From: Lutibacter sp.
Lineage (GTDB): Bacteria > Bacteroidota > Bacteroidia > Flavobacteriales > Flavobacteriaceae
Length of the DNA: 64,000 nt
Assembly: GCA_021647265.1 (NCBI GenBank)
Contig: JAKIVA010000005.1
Span: 1 to 64,000 of the forward strand
Reading direction: 5' to 3'
In this document: in pieces, positions 42,229 through 50,960 of the stretch
Layout: every line of letters starts with the position of its first letter
Numbering within the stretch: position 1 is the stretch's first letter
Notes under the pieces: model-generated
Databases searched by the model: none
What the model saw: only the letters and a program-made list of their open reading frames with translations
Told to the model about the DNA's origin: nothing
Position numbers and translations under genes: made by a program

Positions 42229-44523
42229 ATGTCAAAATTACAAGAGAAAATAGAGCTTTATACAAATGAAGCAGAAAAGTTAGGTTTAGGTTTAAATGCT
42301 GAATTATTAGCAGCTGTAACAAAAGGATTAGGTCCTTCAATCTACAAAGAAGATGCTGAAAAGGTATCAAGTTCTGACAAAAAAGAATTAGAAACTGTTA
42401 AGAAAAACTTTTTAATTAAAAAATTAGGTTTAGAAGACGGTGAAAATTTAGACAAGGCTATTGAAACAGCAATTGAAAAAATTGGTAAATCTAACCGTAA
42501 TAAATACAGAGCATTATTTTATACAATTTTAGTTGAAGAATTAGGGAAGCAATCTGTTTATGATGCAAAGCCAGTTGAAGAAAAAGTTGCAGAAGCACCT
42601 AAGGAGGAAGTTAAAGAAGAAGCTGTAGCTCCAAAAGTAGCAGAGAAAGCTAAAAAAGAAGTTGATGCTCCAACAGCAAAGACTGAAGTTAAAAAAGAAG
42701 CTAAAGAAGAAGCTAAAGAAGAAGCTAAAGAAGATGTTAAAGTTGAGGAAGAAGCAAAAGAAGATGCTCCTGCTGCTGAAGCTGTAAACCCTGAAGAATT
42801 TTTAGAAAATTTTGATTGGCATAAATATGAAGAAGGTATTGAAGCAGTTGATGAAGAAAATATAAAAGCTTTTGAGGCAGCCTTAGAAGGTACACTAGGA
42901 TTAGTTAATGAAAGAGAGGTTATTGAAGGATTGGTTGTTAGAAAAACTGATAGAGAAGTAATTATTGATATCAATTCTAAATCTGAAGGTGTTATATCAT
43001 TAAATGAATTTCGTTATAACCCAGATTTAAAGGTTGGAGATACCGTAGAAGTTTTAGTTGATAAAAGAGAAGACAGTACAGGTCAACTAGTATTATCTCA
43101 TAAAAAAGCCAGAGTTATTAAAGCTTGGGAACGTGTTAATAATGCACATGAAACAGGTGAAGTAGTTAATGGTTTTGTTAAATGTAGAACTCGTGGAGGT
43201 ATGATTGTAGATGTTTTTGGAATTGAAGCATTCTTACCAGGTTCTCAAATTGATGTAAAACCAATTAGAGATTACGATCAATATGTTGAAAAAACAATGG
43301 AATTCAAAGTTGTGAAAATAAACCATGAATTTAAAAACGTGGTAGTTTCTCACAAAGCACTTATTGAAGCTGATATTGAAATTCAGAAAAAAGAAATTAT
43401 TAGCAAATTAGAAAAAGGACAAGTATTAGAAGGTGTTGTTAAAAACATTACTTCTTATGGTGTATTTGTAGATTTAGGTGGTGTTGATGGTTTAGTACAT
43501 ATTACTGATTTATCTTGGTCTAGAATTAACCATCCAAGTGAAGTGGTTGAATTAGATCAAACATTAAATGTTGTAATTCTTGATTTTGATGATGAGAAAA
43601 CAAGAATCCAATTAGGATTAAAACAATTAAATGCGCACCCTTGGGAAGCTTTAGATGAAAATTTAAAAGTAGGTGATACCATAAAAGGAAAAGTAGTTGT
43701 ACTTGCAGATTATGGCGCATTTATTGAAGTAGCTCAAGGTGTTGAAGGTTTAATTCACGTTTCTGAAATGTCTTGGTCAACTCACTTACGTTCAGCTCAA
43801 GATTTTGTGAAAGTTGGAGATGAAATTGAGGCTCAAATTCTTACTTTAGATAGAGAAGATCGTAAAATGTCTTTAGGAATTAAACAATTACACCCAGATC
43901 CTTGGAGTAATATTGCTGAAAAATATCCAATTGGTTCAACACATACAGGTACTGTACGTAACTACACTAATTTTGGTGTGTTTGTTGAATTAGAAGAGGG
44001 AATTGACGGTTTAGTATATATATCAGATTTATCTTGGACTAAGAAAATTAAGCACCCATCTGATTTTACCTCTGTTGGAGATAAATTAGAAGTAAAAGTA
44101 TTAGAATTAGATGTTGAAGGACGTAAATTAAATTTAGGTCATAAACAAACTACTGAAAATCCTTGGGATGCACACGAAGCTAAATTTACCATTAATTCAA
44201 TTCACGAAGGAACTGTTAAAGAGAAAAGTGATAAAGGGTTAATAGTTACTTTAGAAGATGGCGTTGAAGCATTTGTTCCAAGTCGTTTTACTGCTAAAGA
44301 AGACGGTACAAAATTGGAAAAAGGAGATACTGATAAATTTAAAGTTATTGAATTTAACAAAGAATTTAGACGTGTTGTAGCTTCACACACATCAATATTT
44401 AAAGCTCAAGAAGAGAAAAATATAAAAGCAGCTCAGAAAAAATCCGAATCAGCTGATAAAACTACATTAGGTGATTTAGGTGGTGATCTTGCTGCATTAA
44501 AGAAAAAAATGGAAGGAAAATAA
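42229..44523 (+). CDS. rpsA: Ribosomal protein S1 with an N-terminal DUF2853-like domain
   Basis: A 764-residue protein. The C-terminal part has six S1 RNA-binding repeats (about 228-300, 312-382, 396-468, 482-555, 570-640, 655-725), followed by a charged tail, as in 30S protein S1 that brings mRNA to the ribosome. The N-terminus is not the usual S1 start: residues 1-111 (LNAELLAAVTKGLGPSIY, DAEKVSSSDKKELETVKKNF, GKSNRNKYRALFYTILVEE) match the DUF2853 family, normally a stand-alone protein. Residues 112-186 are a Lys/Glu/Ala linker with a 12-base tandem repeat. Then NPEEFLENFDWHKYEEG, the usual beginning of Bacteroidota S1, resumes. The frame is continuous without a stop. I found no ATG at the normal S1 start. 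Confidence 0.9.
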   Translation: MSKLQEKIELYTNEAEKLGLGLNAELLAAVTKGLGPSIYKEDAEKVSSSDKKELETVKKNFLIKKLGLEDGENLDKAIETAIEKIGKSNRNKYRALFYTILVEELGKQSVYDAKPVEEKVAEAPKEEVKEEAVAPKVAEKAKKEVDAPTAKTEVKKEAKEEAKEEAKEDVKVEEEAKEDAPAAEAVNPEEFLENFDWHKYEEGIEAVDEENIKAFEAALEGTLGLVNEREVIEGLVVRKTDREVIIDINSKSEGVISLNEFRYNPDLKVGDTVEVLVDKREDSTGQLVLSHKKARVIKAWERVNNAHETGEVVNGFVKCRTRGGMIVDVFGIEAFLPGSQIDVKPIRDYDQYVEKTMEFKVVKINHEFKNVVVSHKALIEADIEIQKKEIISKLEKGQVLEGVVKNITSYGVFVDLGGVDGLVHITDLSWSRINHPSEVVELDQTLNVVILDFDDEKTRIQLGLKQLNAHPWEALDENLKVGDTIKGKVVVLADYGAFIEVAQGVEGLIHVSEMSWSTHLRSAQDFVKVGDEIEAQILTLDREDRKMSLGIKQLHPDPWSNIAEKYPIGSTHTGTVRNYTNFGVFVELEEGIDGLVYISDLSWTKKIKHPSDFTSVGDKLEVKVLELDVEGRKLNLGHKQTTENPWDAHEAKFTINSIHEGTVKEKSDKGLIVTLEDGVEAFVPSRFTAKEDGTKLEKGDTDKFKVIEFNKEFRRVVASHTSIFKAQEEKNIKAAQKKSESADKTTLGDLGGDLAALKKKMEGK
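42697..42732 (+). repeat. 12-base tandem repeat in the rpsA linker
   Basis: Three perfect copies of GAAGCTAAAGAA, encoding Glu-Ala-Lys-Glu, with a degenerate copy after. It is a site for length change by slippage without frame loss. Confidence 0.85.
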
Positions 44524-44546
44524 ATTTCTATTCTAACTAAATTTTT

Positions 44547-44579
44547 AAAAGCTGTATCATTTGATACAGCTTTTTTTTT
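44547..44579 (+). terminator. Rho-independent terminator of rpsA
   Basis: The stem AAAAGCTGTATCA / TGATACAGCTTTT has a 2-base apparent loop and ends in nine T residues, 23 bases past the stop. Confidence 0.92.
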
Positions 44580-44600
44580 CATTATTAAATCTATAAGATT

Positions 44601-44608
44601 TACCTTTG
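44601..44608 (+). promoter_or_regulatory. -7 element for the glmM-type gene
   Basis: TACCTTTG, a full TAnnTTTG match, lies 17 bases upstream of the start codon. The -33 region (TTTC at 44577-44580, 20-base spacer) falls in the T-tract of the rpsA terminator. Confidence 0.55.
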
Positions 44609-44625
44609 CAAACTAAATTTATGCA

Positions 44626-46008
44626 ATGTCATTAATAAAATCAATTTCAGGAATAAGAGGAACCATAGGTGGTAAAGTAAATGATAATTTAACTCCAGTA
44701 GATGCTGTTAAGTTTGCAGCAGCTTATGGAATGTGGCTTAAAAATCAAACCAAAAAAGAAGAACTTACAGTAATTTTAGGAAGAGATGCCAGAATATCAG
44801 GTAAAATGGTGAGTAGTTTGGTAGGGAATACGTTGATTGGAATGGGAATAAACGTAACAGATATTGGTTTATCTACAACGCCAACTGTTGAAGTTGCAGT
44901 TCAGTTAGATGAAGCAGATGGCGGAATTATTATAACAGCAAGTCATAATCCTAAACAATGGAATGCCCTTAAATTATTAAATAATAATGGCGAATTTTTG
45001 AATGCTGAAGATGGCGAAAATATATTGAAAATTGCAGAAGATGATACGTATATTTTTGCTGAAGTTGATAACTTAGGGAAATTCAGAAAAAAGCAACATT
45101 ATATTAATAAACACATTAATGAAGTTTTAAATTTAAAATTAGTTGCTATTGAAGCTATAAAAAATGCTAAATTTAAAGTAGTTGTTGATGCGGTTAATTC
45201 CACAGGAGGAATTGCAATACCTGCCTTATTAGAAAAATTAGGTGTTGAATGCATTGAACTGTATTGTGAACCTAACGGAGAGTTTCCACATAACCCAGAA
45301 CCTCTAAAAGAACACCTAACCGATATTTCTGATTTAGTAGTTAAGGAAAAAGCCGATTTAGGTATTGTAGTTGATCCAGATGTAGATAGATTGGCTTTGG
45401 TTTGTGAAGATGGCTCTATGTTTGGAGAAGAATATACCTTAGTTGCTTGTGCAGACTATGCTTTGAGTAAAACAGCGGGGAATACCGTTTCAAACTTATC
45501 TTCATCAAGAGCTTTAAGAGATATTACCGAAAAACATGGAGGAAACTATCAGGCAAGTGCTGTAGGTGAAGTGAATGTGGTTGAATTAATGAAAAAAACA
45601 AATGCCATCATAGGAGGTGAAGGCAACGGAGGAATTATTTATCCAGAATCACACTATGGAAGAGATTCATTGGTTGGTGTAGCCTTATTTTTATCGCATT
45701 TGGCAACTTTAAAAATATCCTGTAAGGAATTAAGGAATAGTTACCCTAATTATTATATGAGTAAAAATAAAATTGAGTTAACACCTCAAATAAATGTTGA
45801 TGAAGTTTTAGCGACCATCACTTCAAATTATGCAACTGGAGATGTAATTACGATTGATGGAGTTAAGATAAATTTTAAAACAGAATGGGTACATCTTCGA
45901 AAATCAAATACAGAGCCCATTATACGAATTTATACCGAAAGTACTTCACAAAAAAGTGCTGATGATTTAGCACAACGTTTTATAAATGAAATAAAAACAA
46001 TAATATAA
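44626..46008 (+). CDS. glmM: Phosphoglucosamine mutase-type phosphohexomutase
   Basis: A 460-residue alpha-D-phosphohexomutase. The active-site phosphoserine loop is IIITASHNPKQWNALK (S106). The metal-binding loop is VVDPDVDRLALV, the sugar-binding loop is GGEGNGGIIYPE, and the phosphate-binding end is RKSNTEPIIRIYTE. The N-terminal SGIRGTIGG is typical of GlmM. It converts glucosamine 6-phosphate to the 1-phosphate for peptidoglycan and LPS; phosphomannomutase activity cannot be excluded by eye. It is followed 14 bases later by an envelope protein gene. Confidence 0.87.
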   Translation: MSLIKSISGIRGTIGGKVNDNLTPVDAVKFAAAYGMWLKNQTKKEELTVILGRDARISGKMVSSLVGNTLIGMGINVTDIGLSTTPTVEVAVQLDEADGGIIITASHNPKQWNALKLLNNNGEFLNAEDGENILKIAEDDTYIFAEVDNLGKFRKKQHYINKHINEVLNLKLVAIEAIKNAKFKVVVDAVNSTGGIAIPALLEKLGVECIELYCEPNGEFPHNPEPLKEHLTDISDLVVKEKADLGIVVDPDVDRLALVCEDGSMFGEEYTLVACADYALSKTAGNTVSNLSSSRALRDITEKHGGNYQASAVGEVNVVELMKKTNAIIGGEGNGGIIYPESHYGRDSLVGVALFLSHLATLKISCKELRNSYPNYYMSKNKIELTPQINVDEVLATITSNYATGDVITIDGVKINFKTEWVHLRKSNTEPIIRIYTESTSQKSADDLAQRFINEIKTII

Positions 46009-46022
46009 ATAGTAATTTTAAA

Positions 46023-46871
46023 ATGAAAAAAATAATTTTAGCCATTTTACTACTTAGTAGCATATTGGCTTTTTCTCAAAACGAAGTAAATGCTGAAAAT
46101 TTAAATTTTAATGATGCAGGACCAAACAAAGGAAAAATGTTTGTGTATTGGGGCTGGAACAGGGCACATTATTCAACATCAGATATTACTTTCAAAGGAA
46201 ATAATTATAATTTCACATTAAGTAATGTAAAAGCCGATGACAAACCAAAGCCGTTTGGATTGTATTTTTTAAAATTAGATGAATTAACCATTCCCCAAAC
46301 TAATTTTAGGATAGGTTACTTTTTTAAAGAAAATTATACCGTTTCAATAGGGTTAGACCATATGAAATACGTAATGAGAAATAATACCACGGTAAAAATT
46401 AATGGAGATATAAACTTAGGAGGAAATTTTGATGGAACCTATAATAATGATACTATTGTTTTATCAGAAGATTTTTTACTTTTTGAACATACCGATGGTT
46501 TAAACTACATAAATGTTGAAGTAAGTAGGTTTGATAACTTAGATAACTGGCTTAAATTCCCGGTGAAAAATATTGATATTAATTTAACAGAAGGTGTGGG
46601 AGTAGGTGTGTTATACCCAAAAACAAACACTACATTGTTGGGCAAAGAGCGATATGATGAATTTCATGTTTCAGGATACGGTTTGTCGGCTCACATAGGA
46701 TTAAATATTATGTTCTTTAAACACTTTTTTATTCAGTCAAATTTTAAAGTTGGCTATATAAATATGCAAAACATACGAACAACGGCTAGTTCAACTGATT
46801 CGGCTTCTCAACATTTCAGTTATATTGAAAATATGTATGTTTTTGGAGCTAGGTTTGGTTTAACAAAATAA
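46023..46871 (+). CDS. Secreted beta-rich protein, probable outer-membrane barrel
   Basis: A 282-residue protein with a signal peptide (MKKIILAILLLSSILAFSQ). Alternating hydrophobic and aromatic residues suggest a beta barrel: KMFVYWGWNRAHYS, TNFRIGYFFKENYTVSIGLDH, NIDINLTEGVGVGVLYPK, FFIQSNFKVGYIN and a C-terminal VFGARFGLTK ending in a hydrophobic strand. No functional motif is recognised. It lies 14 bases after the glmM-type gene and may be co-transcribed. It ends next to a repeat cluster. Confidence 0.65.
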   Translation: MKKIILAILLLSSILAFSQNEVNAENLNFNDAGPNKGKMFVYWGWNRAHYSTSDITFKGNNYNFTLSNVKADDKPKPFGLYFLKLDELTIPQTNFRIGYFFKENYTVSIGLDHMKYVMRNNTTVKINGDINLGGNFDGTYNNDTIVLSEDFLLFEHTDGLNYINVEVSRFDNLDNWLKFPVKNIDINLTEGVGVGVLYPKTNTTLLGKERYDEFHVSGYGLSAHIGLNIMFFKHFFIQSNFKVGYINMQNIRTTASSTDSASQHFSYIENMYVFGARFGLTK

Positions 46872-46920
46872 AATAAATTTAGATATAAATATAGAAAACA
46901 GGAATCTAAATAATATAAAA

Positions 46921-47075
46921 CTGAGCTTGTCGAATTTTTTCTTTAAAACGTCATTACGAAAGAGGCACGATTGAAGTAATCTCACCTAATAGAAACAGAT
47001 TGCTTCATTTCATTAGTAATGATGAGATAAGCGTTATTCTCAGTAGGTCACTGAGTGTAGTCGAAGTGTTGACTG
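46921..47075. repeat. Mosaic of palindromic intergenic repeats
   Basis: A fragment CTGAGCTTGTCGAA is followed by an inverted repeat (TCATTACGAAAG ... GAAGTAATCT with AGATTGCTTCATT ... TTAGTAATGA, 46951-47022) and by a 35-base dyad (CAGTAGGTCAC ... GTGTTGACTG, 47041-47075) with the GTAGTCGAAG motif of the repeat at 38563. It lies between convergent genes, so it may act as a terminator. Confidence 0.6.
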
Positions 47076-47099
47076 GGAATCTCAAGCTTTATCAATTAT

Positions 47100-47987
47100 T
47101 CAGGAGGAAGCAGGCGCTTTATCCTTATGTTTAAAACGCTTATGAGTCCAAAAGTAGTATTCGGGTTGATTTCGAACTTGTTCTTCAACTTTATTAATAA
47201 AAATATCAGTCAATTCATAATTGGGGTATTTTGAAGCATCTTTTGTAATTAAACTAAAAGTTGTTTCATAATAGCCCCGTTTCACTTTTTTTACAGACAT
47301 ATATACAATGTTTAAATTGTATTTTTTTGCGAGCATTTCTCCACCAGTATGTACAGGAACTTTTACACCAAAAAAATCGCGCCAGTAGTACGTTCTTTTT
47401 AGCTGGGGAGATTGGTCACTTAGCAACCCATACATAGATTGAATATTATTTTTATTGTTGTACTGAATTTCTGTAATTATTTTTGATGTTTGTATTAAAT
47501 TTGTGCCAAATTTTTCTCTAGATTTTAATATCTTTTTATTGAAATACCTATTATTTACTTTGGTATATGCAGCGTAACCTTTATACTCAACAAACGAGTC
47601 TATACTCATAATCCATTCCCAATTTGCGTAATGTGGCCCCATAAGAATAGTACTTTTACCATCTTTATACAGTTCATTTAACAATGCTACGTTAGTGTAT
47701 TTATAGCGTTTATAAACTTCTTCTTTAGAGATTGTAAAGGACTTTATCATTTCAATGAAAATATCAACAAAATGATGGTAAAACCTTTTTTGTATTTCAA
47801 CAATTTCTTTAGAAGTTTTTTGAGGAAATACCAGTTTTAAATTATTGTAAACTACTTTTTTGCGATAACCAATTATGTAATAAATAAGTAAATAAAAGCA
47901 ATCTGAAATAAAATATAAAATACGAAATGGAAGTATTGATAGCAACCAAATTAAAGGGTAAACGAGTATGTAAACTAATAAGTTCAT
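47100..47987 (-). CDS. LpxL/HtrB-like lipid A acyltransferase
   Basis: A 295-residue membrane-associated acyltransferase. One or two N-terminal helices (YPLIWLLSILPFRILYFI) precede the catalytic motif GPHYANWEW, whose HX4E fits the LpxL/LpxM/HtrB family. Downstream are LLSDQSPQLKRTYYWRDFFG, PVHTGGEMLAKKYNL, and the C-terminal NQPEYYFWTHKRFK. It adds a fatty acyl chain to lipid A or a related lipid. It is one gene, convergent with the envelope protein gene before it, and divergent from the rhomboid gene (102-base gap). Confidence 0.9.
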   Translation of the reverse strand: MNLLVYILVYPLIWLLSILPFRILYFISDCFYLLIYYIIGYRKKVVYNNLKLVFPQKTSKEIVEIQKRFYHHFVDIFIEMIKSFTISKEEVYKRYKYTNVALLNELYKDGKSTILMGPHYANWEWIMSIDSFVEYKGYAAYTKVNNRYFNKKILKSREKFGTNLIQTSKIITEIQYNNKNNIQSMYGLLSDQSPQLKRTYYWRDFFGVKVPVHTGGEMLAKKYNLNIVYMSVKKVKRGYYETTFSLITKDASKYPNYELTDIFINKVEEQVRNQPEYYFWTHKRFKHKDKAPASS

Positions 47988-48089
47988 AAATTATGGATGC
48001 AAATATCGTATTTAATTTGGAAACTTAATAAGTAAGTAAACCAATATCAGTAAATTTTTTATATTTTCGTCAAACATTAATTTTATTAA

Positions 48090-48734
48090 ATGAATATAGA
48101 TAAAATACTTCTTTTTATAATTATAGCAAATGTTTTGGCTTCAATAAAAGGATTCAGCGACCGCTTATTTTTTGATAAATATAAATTTCAAATGGGAGCA
48201 ATACAACGCGGTGAGAAAATTAGAATGTTAACCTCTGCATTTTTACATGTAGATTATATGCATTTAATTTTAAATATGTATGTACTTTATATATTTGCAC
48301 CTATAATTATTATAAAATTAGGTGTTTTAAAATTTTTAGTTCTTTATTTTGGAAGTTTATTAGCAGGAAGTTTATTTACGTTGTATTTTCATAAAAAGGA
48401 GTTGTATTATAGTGCTGTAGGAGCTTCTGGAGCTGTTGCAGGTATTATTTATGCAGCCATATTATTAAATCCTAATATGCGCTTAATAATGTTCCCGTTA
48501 CCAATTCCAATTCCTGGATATATTTTTGGGTTAGGGTATTTACTGTACTCAATTTACGGTATGAAAAAGCAGTTAGGAAATGTTGGACATTCAGCACATT
48601 TAGGAGGAGCAATTGGTGGTTACGCATTAATGTTACTGGTATATCCAGTAATTTTTGCTCAGAGTTTTACAGTCGTAATTTTATTGGGAATACCTATTGT
48701 ACTGTTGCTTATATTTGGACATAAACTAAAATAA
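48090..48734 (+). CDS. Rhomboid-family intramembrane serine protease
   Basis: A 214-residue, six-helix rhomboid. The catalytic Ser is S113 in SAVGASGAVAGIIYAA (GxSG type) and the partner His is H170 in HSAHLGGAIGGY. The conserved first-loop residues are in FLHVDYMHLILNMYVLY, matching the HxxxN pattern. It cuts membrane proteins within or near a helix. Substrates are unknown. A hairpin terminator follows immediately. Confidence 0.93.
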   Translation: MNIDKILLFIIIANVLASIKGFSDRLFFDKYKFQMGAIQRGEKIRMLTSAFLHVDYMHLILNMYVLYIFAPIIIIKLGVLKFLVLYFGSLLAGSLFTLYFHKKELYYSAVGASGAVAGIIYAAILLNPNMRLIMFPLPIPIPGYIFGLGYLLYSIYGMKKQLGNVGHSAHLGGAIGGYALMLLVYPVIFAQSFTVVILLGIPIVLLLIFGHKLK

Positions 48735-48760
48735 AAAAGCTAAACAAAAGTTTAGCTTTT
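48735..48760. terminator. Terminator between rhomboid and tRNA-Gly
   Basis: AAAAGCTAAAC / GTTTAGCTTTT around an AAAA loop. The left arm begins at the rhomboid stop. T and A runs flank both sides, so it could end the rhomboid transcript and the tRNA transcript from the opposite strand. Confidence 0.8.
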
Positions 48761-48764
48761 TGAG

Positions 48765-48837
48765 AGCGAGAGACCGGGCTCGAACCGGCGACAGTCAGCT
48801 TGGAAGGCTGAAGCTCTACCAACTGAGCTACTCTCGC
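48765..48837 (-). tRNA. tRNA-Gly (anticodon UCC)
   Basis: On the minus strand the sequence folds as a cloverleaf: acceptor GCGAGAG/CTCTCGC, D arm AGCTCAGTTGGTAGAGC, anticodon loop with TCC, T arm CCGGTTCGAGCCCGG, discriminator U. It is 73 nt and has no encoded CCA. It reads GGA and other Gly codons by wobble. Confidence 0.95.
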
Positions 48838-48847
48838 ATTAACGAGG

Positions 48848-48878
48848 CAAATATACAATCCTTTTGCATTAAAGCAAA
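48848..48878 (-). promoter_or_regulatory. Promoter of tRNA-Gly
   Basis: The minus strand has TTTG (48878-48875), 19 bases, then TATATTTG (48855-48848), a full match to the Bacteroidota consensus, 10 bases upstream of the mature tRNA 5' end. Confidence 0.8.
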
Positions 48879-49199
48879 CATTATAATTGCAAATTATAAA
48901 ATATTTTTAAGTAGTAATCACTAATTTTCTAATCTTTTAATTTCTTAAAAAAACAAGATTCTATATTGTGAATAAAGGTGTTTTATTTAGTAGCTTCATA
49001 TCCAATATTTTATAAATGTTTACAAGTGTAATTAGATAATTTTACGAGGTCTTTGTTTTGTAATTTAGCGTTTATAACCACATAGGAATGTTTAATTATG
49101 TATGTGAATACTAATTTGAACATATTTTTAGATGGAATTAATTTAATTTCAATATGTTGCATATTAATAGTAATTTAGCGTAGTCTTTTTTTCAATAGT
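48879..49199. other. Gene-free stretch upstream of the GNAT genes
   Basis: I see no ORF, RNA gene or strong hairpin here. A 10-base word, TAATTTAGCG, occurs twice (49061-49070 and 49171-49180), and the downstream one may belong to the promoter of the GNAT/M15 cluster. Confidence 0.4.
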
Positions 49200-49703
49200 A
49201 TGAATATCATTTTAAAAACGCAACGGTTGTATTTAAGAGAGTTTATAAACGCTGATGGTTTTCATTTCTATGAGTTAAACAATGATCCAGAAGTTATAAA
49301 ATACACTGGAAATAAAGCGTTTCAATCGCTAGATGAAGCAAACAATTTTATTGAAAATTATTCAGATTATAGTCAAAATGGTTTTGGTAGATGGGCTGTG
49401 TGTTTAAAAAGTACAGGTGAATTTCTAGGATGGTGTGGTTTAAAACAAGAGAAAGAAGTAATTGATTTAGGTTTTCGATTTTACAAAAAACATTGGAATA
49501 AAGGTTTTGCTACGGAAGCAGCTAAAGCATGCATAAATTATGGATTTTTAAAGTTAAAACTCCCTGAAATTATTGGAAGAGCCTATGCTAAAAATACGGC
49601 TTCCATACGCGTATTAAAAAAATGCAACTTAAAGTTTGAAAAACGGTTTGAGTATGATAAAAAACCAGCAGTTTTATATACCATAAAAAATGTTACAAAT
49701 TAA
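49200..49703 (+). CDS. GNAT acetyltransferase (RimJ/RimL-like)
   Basis: A 167-residue GNAT enzyme of the Acetyltransf_3 type, which acetylates protein N-termini or small molecules. It begins with the RimJ-like pattern ILKTQRLYLREFINADGFHFYELNNDPEVIKYTG. The acetyl-CoA loop is FYKKHWNKGFATEAAKACINYGF (its Q/RxxGxG/A appears as NKGFAT). The later motif is ASIRVLKKCNLKFEKRF. It is the first of three overlapping genes. The substrate is unknown. Confidence 0.87.
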   Translation: MNIILKTQRLYLREFINADGFHFYELNNDPEVIKYTGNKAFQSLDEANNFIENYSDYSQNGFGRWAVCLKSTGEFLGWCGLKQEKEVIDLGFRFYKKHWNKGFATEAAKACINYGFLKLKLPEIIGRAYAKNTASIRVLKKCNLKFEKRFEYDKKPAVLYTIKNVTN

Positions 49704-50130
49704 AATAATAGAAGCCATTGAAACATATCCTATTCGTTTAGAAATATTGCGTAAAAATATTCCTTTACCTTACAAGTTTGAAGGTGATTTAGATAGTGAA
49801 ACATTTCATTTAGGAGTATCTAAAAATAATGAGTTAATTGCTGTTTCAAGCTATATGAACGTAAAAAATAAAAACTTTGAAGGAAATCAGTATCAATTAC
49901 GCGGAATGGCAACATTAAAAAATTACAGAGGATTTGGAGCGGGGAAATTAATGTTACAAGAAGCATTTTCTATGTTAAAAGGTTTTGGAATTGATTATTT
50001 ATGGTGCAATGCACGTATTGTTGCTGTAGATTTTTATAAAAAGCAAGGATTTCAAACCTATGGAGATGAATTTGAAATTCCAATTGTTGGAAAACACTAT
50101 ATAATGTTTAAAAAAATATCAAATGATTAA
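49690..50130 (+). CDS. GNAT acetyltransferase
   Basis: A 146-residue GNAT protein that overlaps the previous gene by 14 bases. The acetyl-CoA loop is RGMATLKNYRGFGAGKLML (RGFGAG fits Q/RxxGxG/A). Then come LWCNARIVAVDFYKKQGFQTYG, the usual strand 5/helix 4 pattern, and a final YIMFKK strand. It shares no close similarity with the neighbouring GNAT. Substrate unknown. Confidence 0.85.
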   Translation: MLQIKIIEAIETYPIRLEILRKNIPLPYKFEGDLDSETFHLGVSKNNELIAVSSYMNVKNKNFEGNQYQLRGMATLKNYRGFGAGKLMLQEAFSMLKGFGIDYLWCNARIVAVDFYKKQGFQTYGDEFEIPIVGKHYIMFKKISND

Positions 50131-50842
50131 ATTTAGTTTACCCTCTTTTCTAATTGTTTTACTGTTATTGAGTAGAATTAATACTTTTTCACAAGTTAAT
50201 TATTCAGAACTGGCTTTAACAGGAAGAGGCGATTTAGAATTGGTAGGTACGCAAGATAAATTGCAAAAAGAAGTATTTGAAGCTTTTAAAAAGATGCAAC
50301 AAGATGCGTTAAAAGACAGTATTTCAATTAAAATAGCTTCAGCTTATAGAAGTTTTGATAGGCAGCAAGAAATATGGAATAGAAAATACGAGACATATAT
50401 TTCAGAAGGATTAACACCTCAAGGAGCTATTGAGAAAATAATAGCATATTCTACAATACCTGGTACATCAAGGCATCACTGGGGAACAGATATTGATTTA
50501 ATTGAAGAAGTTGTAAATATTCCTGAAAAGTTACTTACAGAAGAAAATTATATAAATAAGGGAGTTTTTTCAAATTTTAAAAGATGGATGGATAAAAACT
50601 CAGAAAAATATGGATTTTATTTAGTATATGATGCTAGTATAGATAGGAAAGGATTTAAATATGAACCTTGGCATTACAGTTATAAAAAATTATCGCATCC
50701 TATGCTAAAAGATTTTTTAAAGATAGATTTAGTAGCATTACTTCAGTCTGTAAATTTAGAAGGAAACAAGTTTATTACACCTGCATTTCTTCAAAAATAT
50801 ACCAATGAAAATATACTAGACATTAACCCTAAATTAAAATAA
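50123..50842 (+). CDS. M15-family D-Ala-D-Ala carboxypeptidase (VanY-like)
   Basis: A 239-residue zinc carboxypeptidase. The N-terminus is a signal peptide (LPSFLIVLLLLSRINTFSQ). Motifs: KIASAYRSFDRQQEIWNRKY, then zinc His and Asp in GTSRHHWGTDIDLIE (HxxxxxxD), and a zinc His in EPWHYSY. It trims peptidoglycan stem peptides in the periplasm. It overlaps the preceding GNAT gene by 8 bases. Confidence 0.92.
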   Translation: MIKFSLPSFLIVLLLLSRINTFSQVNYSELALTGRGDLELVGTQDKLQKEVFEAFKKMQQDALKDSISIKIASAYRSFDRQQEIWNRKYETYISEGLTPQGAIEKIIAYSTIPGTSRHHWGTDIDLIEEVVNIPEKLLTEENYINKGVFSNFKRWMDKNSEKYGFYLVYDASIDRKGFKYEPWHYSYKKLSHPMLKDFLKIDLVALLQSVNLEGNKFITPAFLQKYTNENILDINPKLK

Positions 50843-50960
50843 ATGCATTCTATTTTAATTATTGTAAAATTAATAGTAGATTTGTTTTTATAAACCATTT
50901 AAAATCAATTGATAAATCTAAGATTTTAATGAGTTTTTAGATTCCCAATAATTTTAATTA

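Noticed and set aside
42558..42974. A 138-codon minus-strand ORF opposite rpsA
   Set aside because: It is Ser/Ala/Leu-rich simply because it is antisense to the Lys/Glu/Ala linker of S1 (GAA, GCT and AAA codons); it has no own signals.
46023..46871. The envelope protein after glmM as a new effector
   Set aside because: Only a signal peptide and barrel-like strands are visible; nothing supports more than a generic outer-membrane protein.
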